Assembly (NCBI RefSeq): GCF_025753855.1
Contig: NZ_JAOWPT010000002.1
Coordinates: forward strand, 558,001-622,000
Origin: Mesorhizobium sp. ZC-5
Lineage (GTDB): Bacteria; Pseudomonadota; Alphaproteobacteria; Rhizobiales; Rhizobiaceae
Length of the DNA stretch: 64,000 bases
Direction: 5' to 3'
Shown piece by piece: positions 44,639 through 53,506 of the stretch. The translations under genes and the position numbers were made by a program. Below the pieces are notes generated by a model, which searched no databases, was not told where the DNA came from, and was given only the letters and a program-made list of their open reading frames with translations. Position 1 is the stretch's first letter; each line of letters begins with the position of its first letter.

Positions 44639-46543
44639 ATGCCGCATGAAACGCCCCTTATCGCTACAATCGTCGCCGGTCTGGGGCTGGCATTCGTTTT
44701 CGGCGCACTCGCCAACCGTTTCCGCATCCCACCCCTTGTCGGCTACCTGCTGGCCGGCGTGCTGGTCGGACCGCATACGCCGGGTTTTGTCGCCGACCAG
44801 GAACTGGCCCTCGAACTCGCTGAAATCGGCGTCATCCTGCTGATGTTCGGCGTCGGCCTGCACTTTTCGCTGAAAGACCTGTTGTCGGTGCGCGCCATCG
44901 CCATTCCCGGCGCGATCGTGCAGATCGGTTTCGCGACGGCGCTGGGCGCTGCTCTCGCCTGGCTGCTCGGCTGGTCGGTCGGCGCCGGCCTCGTCTTCGG
45001 CCTGGCGTTGTCGGTTGCCAGCACCGTGGTGCTGCTGCGCGCGCTGCAGGAGCGCCGCATGATCGAGACCGAACGTGGCCGCATCGCCGTCGGCTGGCTG
45101 ATCGTCGAAGATCTCGCCATGGTTCTGGCGCTCGTCCTGCTGCCGGCTCTGGCCGGCGTATTGGGCGGCAATGCCGGGCAACAGCCTGCCGCGACCAGCA
45201 ACCTGCTTTCGCTGCAATTCGACTATGGCCTCTGGGGTGTTCTGGGCATCACGCTCGCCAAGGTCGCGGCCTTCGTCATCGTCATGCTGGTGGTCGGGCG
45301 CCGCGTCATCCCTTGGATCCTGCACTACGTCGCGCATACCGGGTCGCGCGAGCTCTTCCGTCTGTCCGTGCTGGCGATCGCGCTCGGCGTTGCCTTCGGC
45401 GCGGCGCACCTCTTCGGCGTGTCGCTGGCGCTCGGCGCCTTTTTTGCCGGCATGATCATGAGCGAATCCGAACTCAGCCATCGCGCGGCCGAAGAATCGC
45501 TGCCGCTGCGCGACGCGTTTTCGGTGCTGTTCTTCGTCTCGGTCGGCATGCTGTTCAATCCGTTGAGCCTGCTCGACAACACCTGGCCAATCCTCGCCAC
45601 GCTGTTCATCATCGTCATCGGCAAGTCGCTCGCCGCCTTCCTGATCGTCGTCGCCTTCCGCTATCCGATCGGCACCGCGCTGATCATTTCGGCGAGTCTC
45701 GCGCAGATCGGCGAGTTTTCCTTCATCCTTGCCGAACTGGGTGTCAGCCTGGATCTTTTGCCGGAACAGGGGCGTGATCTCATCCTGGCCGGCGCCATCC
45801 TGTCCATCGTGCTGAACCCGCTGGCCTTCGTGGTGGTCGACCGGCTGAAGCCGTGGCTGGAGAAACAGCAGGCCAAGACGGCGCTGGACGTGGAAGCCGA
45901 TACGCAACCCGCCTCGCCGGAAGCCGCCGTGCCTGTGGAGGCGGACGGGCCACCGCCGCCGACCGCGCTCGACGACCACACGATCCTGATCGGCTACGGA
46001 CGCGTCGGCAGCCTGATCGGCAAATCGCTCAAGGAGGCCGGATTGCCGTTCCTGGTGATCGAGGACGCCGACAAGACAATCGCCAGGCTGCGCGCCGACG
46101 AGATCGAGATCGTCACCGGCAACGCCGCCAGGTCCGAAGTGTTCGAGGCGGCCAATCCGGCGGGCGCCCGCCGTCTGATCCTCGCCATTCCCAACGCCTT
46201 CGAGGCCGGCCAGATCGTCATGCGGGCGCGAGCCGCCAATCCGTCGATCAACATCATCGCGCGCGCCCATTCCGACGCCGAGGTGGACCATCTGACCGGG
46301 CTCGGCGCCGACATCGTCATCATGGGCGAGCGCGAGATCGCCCGCGGCATCGTCGAACAGGTCCTGAAGGATTCCACCGCCGACAAGCCCAAGCCGCCGA
46401 TGGCCGGGCCGCTCACATCCGATCAGCCGCTGACCGAGCTTGGCGCCGAGGCGCCGAAGCCCGACGCCCCGGACGAGCCGCCACCGGATCCGGAATTCGA
46501 ACCATCCTCGGAGCCCGAGCCGAAACAACCTCCAGCTGCTTGA
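44639..46543 (+). CDS. Kef-type cation/proton antiporter with RCK domain (YbaL-like)
   Basis: 634 aa. A CPA2 transporter domain with about twelve membrane segments fills residues 1-400: FRIPPLVGYLLAGVLVGPHTPGF, LLMFGVGLHFSLKDLL, LSVASTVVLLRAL, LGAFFAGMIMSESELSHRAAEESLPLRDAF, FVSVGMLFNP. A TrkA-N/RCK Rossmann domain follows at about 445-560 (HTILIGYGRVGSLIGKSL) and a Pro/Glu-rich tail (PPPDPEFEPSSEPEPKQPP) with no clear fold. It likely exchanges K+ or Na+ for H+, gated by a nucleotide or glutathione adduct. The start ATG has only a weak ribosome site. Confidence 0.9.
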   Translation: MPHETPLIATIVAGLGLAFVFGALANRFRIPPLVGYLLAGVLVGPHTPGFVADQELALELAEIGVILLMFGVGLHFSLKDLLSVRAIAIPGAIVQIGFATALGAALAWLLGWSVGAGLVFGLALSVASTVVLLRALQERRMIETERGRIAVGWLIVEDLAMVLALVLLPALAGVLGGNAGQQPAATSNLLSLQFDYGLWGVLGITLAKVAAFVIVMLVVGRRVIPWILHYVAHTGSRELFRLSVLAIALGVAFGAAHLFGVSLALGAFFAGMIMSESELSHRAAEESLPLRDAFSVLFFVSVGMLFNPLSLLDNTWPILATLFIIVIGKSLAAFLIVVAFRYPIGTALIISASLAQIGEFSFILAELGVSLDLLPEQGRDLILAGAILSIVLNPLAFVVVDRLKPWLEKQQAKTALDVEADTQPASPEAAVPVEADGPPPPTALDDHTILIGYGRVGSLIGKSLKEAGLPFLVIEDADKTIARLRADEIEIVTGNAARSEVFEAANPAGARRLILAIPNAFEAGQIVMRARAANPSINIIARAHSDAEVDHLTGLGADIVIMGEREIARGIVEQVLKDSTADKPKPPMAGPLTSDQPLTELGAEAPKPDAPDEPPPDPEFEPSSEPEPKQPPAA

Positions 46544-46563
46544 AGCGCGCCGGATGGCGGGTT

Positions 46564-47316
46564 CTAGACGTGCTGGCCGCCGTTGATGTGTATCTCCGAG
46601 CCGGTGACGTAGGAGGCCTGCTGCGAGCACAGGAAAAAGATGATGTCGGCGACTTCCGAGGTCGAACCGAGCCGCCGCAGCGGGATCGTCTCGACGATCT
46701 TCTCGGTGCCGGGCGACAGGATCGCGGTGTCGATCTCGCCCGGTGCGATCGCGTTGACCCGGATTCCATGCGGGCCGAAATCGCCCGCCATCTCGCGGGT
46801 CAGCGAACCGAGTGCCGCCTTGGAGGTCGCATAGGCGGTGCCGGCAAAGGGATGCACGCGGGTGCCGGCAATCGAGGTCACGTTGACGATCGAGCCCTTC
46901 GCCGCCGCCAGTTCCTTGAACAGTCCGCGCGCCAGCATGATCGGCGCGAAGAAATTGACCTGGAAGACATCGCGCCAGACATGCATCGGCGTGTCGATGG
47001 AATTCATGCGGCTGTTGCCGTCCTTGAGCTTCGGCGAGATGCCCGCATTGTTGACCAGCGCATGCAGCTGGCCGCCATGCGCTTCGAGGCGGTGGCGGAT
47101 TTCGGAGACGGCGATGCCGACGTCTTCCTGGTCCGACAGATCCACCTTGATGTGGTCCTCCGGCCCCGCCGGCCATGGGCAATCTTCCGCGAATGCCTGT
47201 CTGGAGCAGGTGATGACCCGCCAGCCCTCGCGCGAGAAGCGCTTGACGGTGGCGTGGCCGATGCCCCGGCTGGCGCCGGTCAGAACGATGGTCTTTCTTG
47301 TATCGGCTTCAGCCAT
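46564..47316 (-). CDS. Short-chain dehydrogenase/reductase
   Basis: 250 aa. Cofactor site TGASRGIGHATVKRF, NNAG motif LVNNAGISPK, catalytic Ser in VNVTSIAGTRVHPFAG, and the YxxxK motif YATSKAALG; C-terminal GSEIHINGGQHV. An Arg just after the glycine motif (VITCSRQ) favours NADP(H). Substrate unknown. It is downstream of the penicillin-binding protein gene on the same strand, separated by about 195 bp including repeat copy 2, so it may be independently transcribed. Confidence 0.9.
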   Translation of the reverse strand: MAEADTRKTIVLTGASRGIGHATVKRFSREGWRVITCSRQAFAEDCPWPAGPEDHIKVDLSDQEDVGIAVSEIRHRLEAHGGQLHALVNNAGISPKLKDGNSRMNSIDTPMHVWRDVFQVNFFAPIMLARGLFKELAAAKGSIVNVTSIAGTRVHPFAGTAYATSKAALGSLTREMAGDFGPHGIRVNAIAPGEIDTAILSPGTEKIVETIPLRRLGSTSEVADIIFFLCSQQASYVTGSEIHINGGQHV

Positions 47317-47412
47317 GGTGCTTCTCCAAGTCCGCTATGTAGCGGATGGCGAGGCACATTGCGAGGGCGCCGGAAGCCGCATGGCGACGGTTACGTCGGA
47401 CCGGATTTGCCA

Positions 47413-47514
47413 ATGCATGTCGCCCGAAGTGTCCCCGGTTCGGGATAACGACATGCATCAAATCAAGGAATCTAAAGCGCGGCCGCCGAATCCTGTTCTC
47501 CGCGACGCGCTTTA
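47413..47514. repeat. Dispersed two-hairpin intergenic repeat, copy 2
   Basis: Same as 31891-31994. ATGCATGTCG plus CCCGAA (47423-47428) pair with TTCGGG (47439-47444) plus CGACATGCAT, again with a 10-base loop: one pair shorter than copy 1 on both arms. TAAAGCGC (47473-47480) pairs perfectly with GCGCTTTA (47507-47514). The inner hairpin of module 2 is weaker here. The last three bases supply the stop codon of the penicillin-binding protein gene. Confidence 0.9.
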
Positions 47515-49758
47515 GTTGTTGCCGAGGATGACGTCGAGGATCGAGGTTTCGCGCCGCACCGTCGGGCCGCCGACATCGGCCTGCGGCACCGGCCGCTTGA
47601 TCGACGCCGTGCGATCGGTCCGCGCAGGCGGTTCGAAATCGCCTGCTGCATCGGCCTGGCCGGCCGGCTGCTGGCGGCGCGCGGGAAGCGGCAATGGCCG
47701 ATCCTGCGCGTTGGACGTGCCGATCCCGAGCGCAGGATCTGGCACGTTCGCGTCGGGCACGCTTGCCTCCAGCCGCTGCGGCTCGGGCGTCCATGTGCCT
47801 GGCAGTCTGGCGACAGGTACGCCCTCGTGTGCCGCAACCATGAATTCGTGCCACGCGGTGACCGGCAGCGAGCCGCCGGTGATGTTCTTGGTCGCCTTGG
47901 CGTTGTCGTTGCCGAACCAGACACCGGTGGTGAGGTTGGCGGTATAGCCGACGAACCAGGCGTCGCGCGAGTTCTGCGTGGTGCCGGTCTTGCCGGCGGC
48001 GGGCCATGCAAACGCCGCCTTGCGGCCGGTGCCGGTGTCGATCGTCTGCTTCATCATCACGTTCATCATGCCGACCATTTCCGGGCTGATGACGCGCGGA
48101 TAGCCGTCATGGGTATTCTCGTAGAGCACTTCGCCGGAGGTCGTCGTCACCCGCTGGACAAAATGCACCTCCGGGCGATAGCCGCCATTGGCGAACGGCA
48201 CGTAGGCCGCGGTCAGTTCGAGCGGCGTCACTTCCGACGTGCCGAGCGCGATTGAGGTGTTGGACTGCAGCTTGGATTCGATTCCCATGCGGTGCGCCAC
48301 CTCGACGACGGCATCCGGCCCGACCTCCATGGTGAGTTGCGCGGCCACCGAGTTCAGCGACTTGGCCAGCGCCGTCGCCAGCGTGACCTTGCCGTAATAC
48401 TTGCCGTTGTAGTTTTCCGGCTTCCATTTGCCGATCCGGATTGGCGCGTCGTTGCGGACGCTGTCGGGCGTGCGGCCATGTTCGAGCGCGGCGAGGAAAA
48501 CGAACGGCTTGAACGCCGAGCCCGGCTGGCGGCGCGCTTCGGAGGCGCGGTCGAACTGGCTGTCGGCATAGTCGGCGCCGCCGACCATCGCCCGCACCGC
48601 GCCGGAATTGTCGATCGAGACAAGCGCGCCCTGGGTGACGTTCAGCTTCTCGCCTTTTTCCTCGATCAGGCGGCGGATCGACTGTTCGGCCAGCTTCTGC
48701 AAATTCAGGTCGACGGTGGTGTCGACGATGACGTCGCTGCGCACCTCGCCGATCAGCTCCGGCAGTTCGTCCATGATACGGTCGGCGACATAGTTCTCCG
48801 AGCCGGTCCAGTAGGACGACGCCTCTGTCGCCGGCGCGCTCATCGCGGTCGTCAATTCCTTTTCCCCAATCAGTTGCTGCTCGCGCATCGCCGCCAGCAC
48901 CAGCTGGGCGCGCTGCTCGGCGGCCTTGGGATCGCGGGCGGGCGACAGCCGCGACGGCGCCTTGAGCAGGCCGGCAAGCACCGAGGCCTCCGAAAGCGTC
49001 ACGTCACGCGCCGACTTGCCGAAATAGCGGCGGGAGGCCGCCTCGACCCCATAGGAACCCGAGCCGAAATAGACCCGGTTCAGGTACATTTCGAGGATCT
49101 GGTCCTTGGTGTATTTCTGCTCGAGCCAGAACGCGAGAAGCACTTCCTGTACCTTGCGCTCTATGGTGCGGTCCGGCTTGAGGAACAGGTTCTTGGCAAG
49201 CTGCTGCGTCAGCGTCGAGCCGCCTTGCGAAAGCCGCCCCTCCATGATGTTGCCTACCATGGCGCGGGCGAGGCCGATCGGATCGACGCCAAAATGCGAA
49301 TAGAAGCGGCGGTCCTCGATCGCCATCACCGCCTGCGGGATGTAGGGCGACATTTCATGCAGCCCGACCGCCTCGCCGCCGGTTATGCCGCGATTGGCGA
49401 CCAGTTGACCGTCGGCCGAGACGATCTTCACATTCGGCGGCCGGTCGGGGATGGCCCAGGTCGTGGCGCTCGGCATCTGGGCGCCGTAGTAGGCGACGAT
49501 GCCGGCAAGGCCGATGCCGCCCCACAGCCCCAGCACCAGGGTCCAGTAGAAAAGCCGGCCGAACCGGCTGAACAGGCCGCGCTTGCGCCGGCCGGACTTG
49601 GAGGCGCGCGCCTTGGAGGATTTGCGGGTCGCGGAAGTCTTGCGGTTCGAAGGCACGACGCGATCCTCCTCGCGCACCGACAGGCCGGACGACCCGCGCG
49701 AACGCGACGGTCCGTCGAATGTCGGCTCGATCCGTGTGTTCCTGTCCCTGCCTGCCAT
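47512..49758 (-). CDS. Class A penicillin-binding protein (PBP1a family)
   Basis: 748 aa. A basic, Ser-rich cytoplasmic N-terminus of about 68 residues, one membrane anchor (FYWTLVLGLWGGIGLAGIVAYYG), a GT51 glycosyltransferase domain with catalytic E148 (MAIEDRRFYSHFGVD) and QGGSTLTQQLAKNLFL, then a transpeptidase domain with nucleophile S414 (SAFK), S467-L-N469 (SxN motif) and K590-T-G (KTGTT). It polymerises and crosslinks peptidoglycan in the periplasm. A Pro/Ala-rich tail of about 110 residues follows. Its stop codon lies in the dispersed repeat copy 2. Confidence 0.94.
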   Translation of the reverse strand: MAGRDRNTRIEPTFDGPSRSRGSSGLSVREEDRVVPSNRKTSATRKSSKARASKSGRRKRGLFSRFGRLFYWTLVLGLWGGIGLAGIVAYYGAQMPSATTWAIPDRPPNVKIVSADGQLVANRGITGGEAVGLHEMSPYIPQAVMAIEDRRFYSHFGVDPIGLARAMVGNIMEGRLSQGGSTLTQQLAKNLFLKPDRTIERKVQEVLLAFWLEQKYTKDQILEMYLNRVYFGSGSYGVEAASRRYFGKSARDVTLSEASVLAGLLKAPSRLSPARDPKAAEQRAQLVLAAMREQQLIGEKELTTAMSAPATEASSYWTGSENYVADRIMDELPELIGEVRSDVIVDTTVDLNLQKLAEQSIRRLIEEKGEKLNVTQGALVSIDNSGAVRAMVGGADYADSQFDRASEARRQPGSAFKPFVFLAALEHGRTPDSVRNDAPIRIGKWKPENYNGKYYGKVTLATALAKSLNSVAAQLTMEVGPDAVVEVAHRMGIESKLQSNTSIALGTSEVTPLELTAAYVPFANGGYRPEVHFVQRVTTTSGEVLYENTHDGYPRVISPEMVGMMNVMMKQTIDTGTGRKAAFAWPAAGKTGTTQNSRDAWFVGYTANLTTGVWFGNDNAKATKNITGGSLPVTAWHEFMVAAHEGVPVARLPGTWTPEPQRLEASVPDANVPDPALGIGTSNAQDRPLPLPARRQQPAGQADAAGDFEPPARTDRTASIKRPVPQADVGGPTVRRETSILDVILGNN

Positions 49759-49851
49759 GCGTCCGCTGTCCGTCCCCGTTGGTGCGGCGATCGGTGCAGA
49801 CTAAATGCGGCGATTTAAGGAGGCCTTAAGCCGGTTCGCGCGTTCGTCGGG

Positions 49852-50532
49852 TCATTCAGCCGGCAGGTCGGCGGCGGCAGGGGATTGCGGCCATCGCTGC
49901 AACGCTTCGCGACCCTTCCCTGTGAGTTCGTAAACACCGCGATCGACGCGCGAGAACCACATGTAAACGTTGTGCAGCAGGATCTTGGGCGCGTTGGGCA
50001 TGGCGGGCTTCAAATCACGCGGCCGTTTTGGCCCGTCGGCGAGCGCGGCGGCGCAAGCCAGTGCCTCCTGGCGGTAAGCCGTCATGATCGGGGCACGCGA
50101 GCCTCCGCCCGCGACGGGATCGCCTTGGCGGCGCCGATGTTCGTCAACCAGCCTCGAGCGGCGACGCGGGTCGCGCCGCGGCGTCGGCGCCACCGGGCTG
50201 AGAAGAACATGCACTTGGCCGCTGGCGGAGACGCCGAGCAGGCCAAGCCCGAGGCGGCGGCAGAGGTTGCGAAAGCGCGCGTCGCTCTCGCGACCCTTGC
50301 CGCGAATGGACATGCATGCGGCGAGCCAGACCTCGTCGCCTGCGGCCATCCGGTCTACCCCCTGGAGGACAAGTTCGAGGTTGAACTGCAGCTTCAGTTC
50401 GCAGATGACCACGATGGGCGGAGAATCGGCGCTCAGCGCGAGCAGGTCGCAGCCGCCGATCTCGCCCTTGACCATGAACCCCAGGCCTTCGAGAAACCCT
50501 TTTACCGGGCTGTAAAGCGAGGTTTCGAGCAC
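49852..50532 (-). CDS. DUF2161 family putative PD-(D/E)XK nuclease-fold protein
   Basis: 226 aa. The N-terminal half has a restriction-like layout: LYSPVKGFLEGLGFMVKGEIGGCDLLAL supplies the Asp, VVICELKLQF supplies E-x-K, and VWLAACM the following strand. The C-terminal half (LACAAALADGPKRPRDLKPAMPNAPKILLHNVYMWFSRVDRGVYELT) reads like a winged helix. Annotated elsewhere as a possible phosphodiesterase or nuclease; biological role unknown. No partner genes suggest a defence system here. Confidence 0.8.
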   Translation of the reverse strand: MLETSLYSPVKGFLEGLGFMVKGEIGGCDLLALSADSPPIVVICELKLQFNLELVLQGVDRMAAGDEVWLAACMSIRGKGRESDARFRNLCRRLGLGLLGVSASGQVHVLLSPVAPTPRRDPRRRSRLVDEHRRRQGDPVAGGGSRAPIMTAYRQEALACAAALADGPKRPRDLKPAMPNAPKILLHNVYMWFSRVDRGVYELTGKGREALQRWPQSPAAADLPAE

Positions 50533-50726
50533 GTCTGTTTCCTCAGCGAATCATGGTCAGCATCGTCTCCCGTGTTGAATCCCAGGTAAACGGACAAATC
50601 CTGAGCGATCCGGGGTGGCCATCCAGGCCATCGGAGGCACTTCGCGGGCGCATAGCATTTTCAGACCCGGCAAAGCTTGAAACCGGCTAGAATCGCGACA
50701 TCTCGATTCGAAAGGGCTTCGATCGG

Positions 50727-51068
50727 ATGCGAACCGAAACTTTTCCAGTGCTGATTGCCGCGATGGCCGCTGCGGCCTGCGGCCAGATCGAGCCGCGCAT
50801 CGCCGCAAAGGGCGTTACTGTTCCGGTGGTAGCCGTTCTCGACAACAAACCCGCCAATGCCGTCGAGATCGGGCAGGTCAGCACCACGACGTGCCTCAAC
50901 CGCTTCTGGGACCGGCGGGCTGGCTGGGACGTAGCCCTCGACGCCGCCAAGACCGAGGCGGCCGCCAAGGGAGCCAATGCACTCGCGGGCGTTCGCTACG
51001 AAGACGGAAGGGTCCTGCCGTGCGGGTCGAGCCTGAAGGTTTCCGGCACCGCGATCAGGATACCGTAG
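50727..51068 (+). CDS. Small exported protein, possibly RcsF/YbjQ-like lipoprotein
   Basis: 113 aa. MRTETFPVLIAAMAAAACGQ looks like a lipoprotein signal with a lipobox (AAAC) at Cys18. Of the remainder, LDAAKTEAAAKGANALAGVRYEDGRVLPCG recalls the 'A...A...GANA(L/V)' helix-turn of RcsF and YbjQ folds, with two further Cys (residues about 55 and 98). Function unknown. The 194-bp spacer upstream shows no clear promoter. Confidence 0.65.
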   Translation: MRTETFPVLIAAMAAAACGQIEPRIAAKGVTVPVVAVLDNKPANAVEIGQVSTTTCLNRFWDRRAGWDVALDAAKTEAAAKGANALAGVRYEDGRVLPCGSSLKVSGTAIRIP

Positions 51069-51077
51069 CGGCCGTAC

Positions 51078-51710
51078 TCAGCTGTGCGCGAAAATATCAT
51101 CTTCGGGCCAGCCGAGCAGGTCGAGTTTCGAGCGCGTCGGCAGGAAGCGGAAACAGGCGTCGGCGACCTCGACGCGGCCTTCCCGCACCAGTCTTGCCGA
51201 CAGGGCATCGCGCAGCCGGTGCAGGTAAAGCACATCGGAAGCTGCGTATTCCAGTTGCTCCGGGGTTAGGATCTCCGCCGCCCAATCCGACGATTGCTGT
51301 ACTTTCGACAGGTTGACGCCGAGCAACTCCGCGCAGATGTCCTTGAGGCCGTGTCGGTCGGTGTAGGTGCGGGTCAGCCGCGACGCGATCTTGGTGCAAA
51401 ATACCGGTTCCGCCAGGGCGCCGAACGCGTGAAACAAGATGGCGATATCGAATCGGCCGAAATGGAACAGCTTGGTGATCGCAGGGTTGCCGAGCAGGGC
51501 GACCAGGTTGGGCGCCTCGCGCTGGCCGGGAGCGATCTGCACGACGTCGGCGGTGCCGTCGCCGGGCGAAAGCTGCACGACGCAGAGGCGGTCGCGGTGC
51601 GGGTTGAGCCCGAGCGTCTCGGTGTCGATGGCCACCGCCCCGACATTGTAGTGGTCGAGATTGGGCAGGTCGTGCTTGTGAAAGCGGATGGTGGGGCTGC
51701 TGTTGCTCAT
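51078..51710 (-). CDS. rnd: Ribonuclease D, short form
   Basis: 210 aa from the ATG at 51710; an extra 73-codon open extension upstream is not used. DEDDy exonuclease residues are all visible: D29 and E31 (VAIDTETLG), D87 (FHFGRFDIAIL), and Y154/D158 (YAASDVLYL). The HRDC domains of E. coli RNase D are missing, which is usual in alphaproteobacterial short forms. It trims 3' ends of structured RNA. 11 bp after the dipeptidase start region on the same strand. Confidence 0.9.
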   Translation of the reverse strand: MSNSSPTIRFHKHDLPNLDHYNVGAVAIDTETLGLNPHRDRLCVVQLSPGDGTADVVQIAPGQREAPNLVALLGNPAITKLFHFGRFDIAILFHAFGALAEPVFCTKIASRLTRTYTDRHGLKDICAELLGVNLSKVQQSSDWAAEILTPEQLEYAASDVLYLHRLRDALSARLVREGRVEVADACFRFLPTRSKLDLLGWPEDDIFAHS

Positions 51711-51721
51711 CGCCGGGCCTC

Positions 51722-53104
51722 TCAGTTCGTCAACGCGGCGAGGATGCGTGCCCACGAACGCTGGCCCTTCTGGAAGGACCGCAAATCGTACTTCTCGTTG
51801 GGCGAATGGATGCGATCGTCCGAAAGGGCGAAGCCGACGAGCAATGACTCCATGCCCAGGAAGCTGCGAAAATCGCCGACCACGGGTATCGAGCCGCCGC
51901 CGCCCAGCATCACTGCCGGGTTTCCCCACTCGTCGGTCAGCGCCTCCTTGGCCTTGGCCAGGAACGGCGAGTCATAGGAGAGCTGGATCGCCGGCGAACC
52001 GCCATGCGGGTGAAACTCCACCGAACAGTCGGCCGGGATGCGCTGTTCGACGAAAGCGCGGAAGGCGGCGCGTATTTTTTCGGGGTTCTGCTTGTGCACG
52101 AGCCGGAACGACACCTTGGCGGAGGCTTCCGCCGCGATCACCGTCTTGAAGCCCTTGCCGGTATAACCACCGTTGATGCCGTTGAATTCGGCCGTCGGGC
52201 GCGCCCACACCATTTCCAGGACCGAGCGTCCCTTTTCGCCGGCCGGCTGCGACAGTCCGATGGGGCCGAGGAAGCTTTCAGCGGTCTCGCCGAGCGTTTC
52301 CCAGGCTTGCAGCACCTGCGACGGCGTTTCCTCGACGCCGTCGTAGAAGCTCGGAATGGTGACGCGGGCGTCGTCGTCGTGGATGGCCGCGAGGATCTTC
52401 GTCAGGATGCGGATCGGATTGGCGGCGGGACCGCCATACATGCCGGAATGCAGGTCGCGATTGGCGGCCTTGACGATAACCTCTTCGCCGACCAGTCCGC
52501 GCAAGGATGTGCAGATTGACGGCGTTTCGGGGTTCCACATGTCGGTGTCGCAGACCAGCGCGAAATCGGCCTTGAGTTCGTCCTTGTTCGCATCGAGGAA
52601 AGGCTTCAGCGACGGCGAGCCGGATTCCTCTTCGCCCTCGAACAGCAGCGTGATCCGGCAGGGCAGGGAACCGTGCTCGGCCTTCCATACCCGGCATGCC
52701 TCGACGAACAGCATCAGCTGCCCCTTGTCGTCGGAGGAGCCGCGGCTGGTGATGACCTTCACGCCTTCTCGTTCTTTCACAGCCGGGTCGAAAGGGTCAT
52801 CGCTCCACAGTTCGAGCGGATCGACCGGCTGCACGTCGTAGTGACCGTAGAAAAGCACATGCGGGGAGCCGGCGGGACCATCGTGATGGGCGACGACCAT
52901 AGGGTGGCCGGGGGTATCGCGCACGCTGGCATCGAAGCCGATTGTCTTGAGGTCCGTGACCAGCCATTCGGCGGCCTTGCGGCATTCGGCGGCAAAGGCC
53001 GGATCGGTGGAGATCGACTTGATCCGCAGAAGGTTGAACAGCCGTTCGAGGCTCTTGTCGAGATCGCGGTCAAGGCGATCGAGGACCGGGGCAAGTGCGG
53101 ACAT
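51722..53104 (-). CDS. M20-family dipeptidase/metallopeptidase
   Basis: 460 aa from the ATG at 53104. Di-zinc ligands in LFYGHYDVQPVDP, RGSSDDKGQ, LFEGEEESGSPS and VCDTDMW, with the lid domain LHSGMYGGPAANPI in between and HSPNEKYDL near the C-terminus. M20 family members cleave dipeptides such as carnosine-like substrates or act on N-acyl amino acids. No signal peptide, so cytoplasmic. Upstream of it lies the candidate small RNA and the divergent polA. Confidence 0.9.
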   Translation of the reverse strand: MSALAPVLDRLDRDLDKSLERLFNLLRIKSISTDPAFAAECRKAAEWLVTDLKTIGFDASVRDTPGHPMVVAHHDGPAGSPHVLFYGHYDVQPVDPLELWSDDPFDPAVKEREGVKVITSRGSSDDKGQLMLFVEACRVWKAEHGSLPCRITLLFEGEEESGSPSLKPFLDANKDELKADFALVCDTDMWNPETPSICTSLRGLVGEEVIVKAANRDLHSGMYGGPAANPIRILTKILAAIHDDDARVTIPSFYDGVEETPSQVLQAWETLGETAESFLGPIGLSQPAGEKGRSVLEMVWARPTAEFNGINGGYTGKGFKTVIAAEASAKVSFRLVHKQNPEKIRAAFRAFVEQRIPADCSVEFHPHGGSPAIQLSYDSPFLAKAKEALTDEWGNPAVMLGGGGSIPVVGDFRSFLGMESLLVGFALSDDRIHSPNEKYDLRSFQKGQRSWARILAALTN

Positions 53105-53196
53105 CGGGCTTCCTTTCGAATCTGCGGGCGCCACCCTAAAGCGGCACCGCGGAAACGGAAAGCCCGGCGGCATTGGGCCAGCGGTGGGGGAGAGTT

Positions 53197-53340
53197 AAAA
53201 AAATGCCGCCGTGGTGGAGGGGAAACCACGGCGGCCTTTTTTCGAAACGATGCGGCAGCCCGGAGAGGGGGATGAGGCTGCCGCAGTGTCCGGGTTAGGC
53301 GGGGGACGGGCCTTATTCCGGACTCGGCGAAAATTGCCGA
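53197..53340 (-). ncRNA. Probable small RNA, polA-adjacent (alpha-r7-like)
   Basis: A leftward transcript of about 144 nt is predicted from the promoter at 53347-53376 to the T-run at 53197-53203. It would fold in three hairpins: an AT-looped one opening CGGCAATTTTCGCCG, a second with GCGGCAGCC pairing with GGCTGCCGC around a C/U-rich loop, and the terminator hairpin with loop TTTCCCCTCC. C/U-rich loops can base-pair with ribosome sites. Rhizobial sRNA alpha-r7 (SmrC7) is about 150 nt, has three hairpins, and to my recollection lies beside polA; identity to that family is inference. Confidence 0.6.
53205..53242. terminator. Bidirectional intrinsic terminator
   Basis: GCCGCCGTGGT (53205-53215) pairs with ACCACGGCGGC (53225-53235), 11 bp perfect, followed by C and six T on the plus strand and preceded by seven A (a T-run for minus-strand transcripts). 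It sits upstream of both divergent flanking genes, so it terminates neither of them, which is the strongest sign that an independent RNA ends here. Confidence 0.85.
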
Positions 53341-53346
53341 TGACCC

Positions 53347-53376
53347 GTATTTGGAAATCCAAAAGAGGCGATTCAA
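53347..53376 (-). promoter_or_regulatory. Predicted small RNA promoter
   Basis: Leftward TTGAAT (53371-53376), 18-bp spacer, AAATAC (53347-53352). Only a moderate match to sigma-70, but placed so that the transcript would end at the 53205 terminator with a length of about 143 nt. Confidence 0.4.
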
Positions 53377-53506
53377 GGGCACGAAAATTACAAGTTTGTA
53401 ACAAACCCGTGATGGTCCGCCGTATGGCAGTTGCGTGGCATAAGTGGCGTGGCTTTTGGGCGATTGCAATAGACAGTTTGGCGCCTCCGCGTTAGGGCTT
53501 ACGCCC

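Noticed and set aside
44300-47182. Long minus-strand open frame (960 codons)
   Set aside because: It lies opposite the Kef-type antiporter gene and has low-complexity, His/Asp/Gln/Gly-rich antisense composition with no recognisable domain.
49852-50532. DUF2161 nuclease-fold protein as part of a defence system
   Set aside because: Neighbours are a penicillin-binding protein and a small lipoprotein on separate transcripts; no methylase, helicase or sensor gene is adjacent.
53205-53242. Terminator assigned to polA or to the peptidase gene
   Set aside because: It is upstream of the start codons of both genes, so it cannot end either message.
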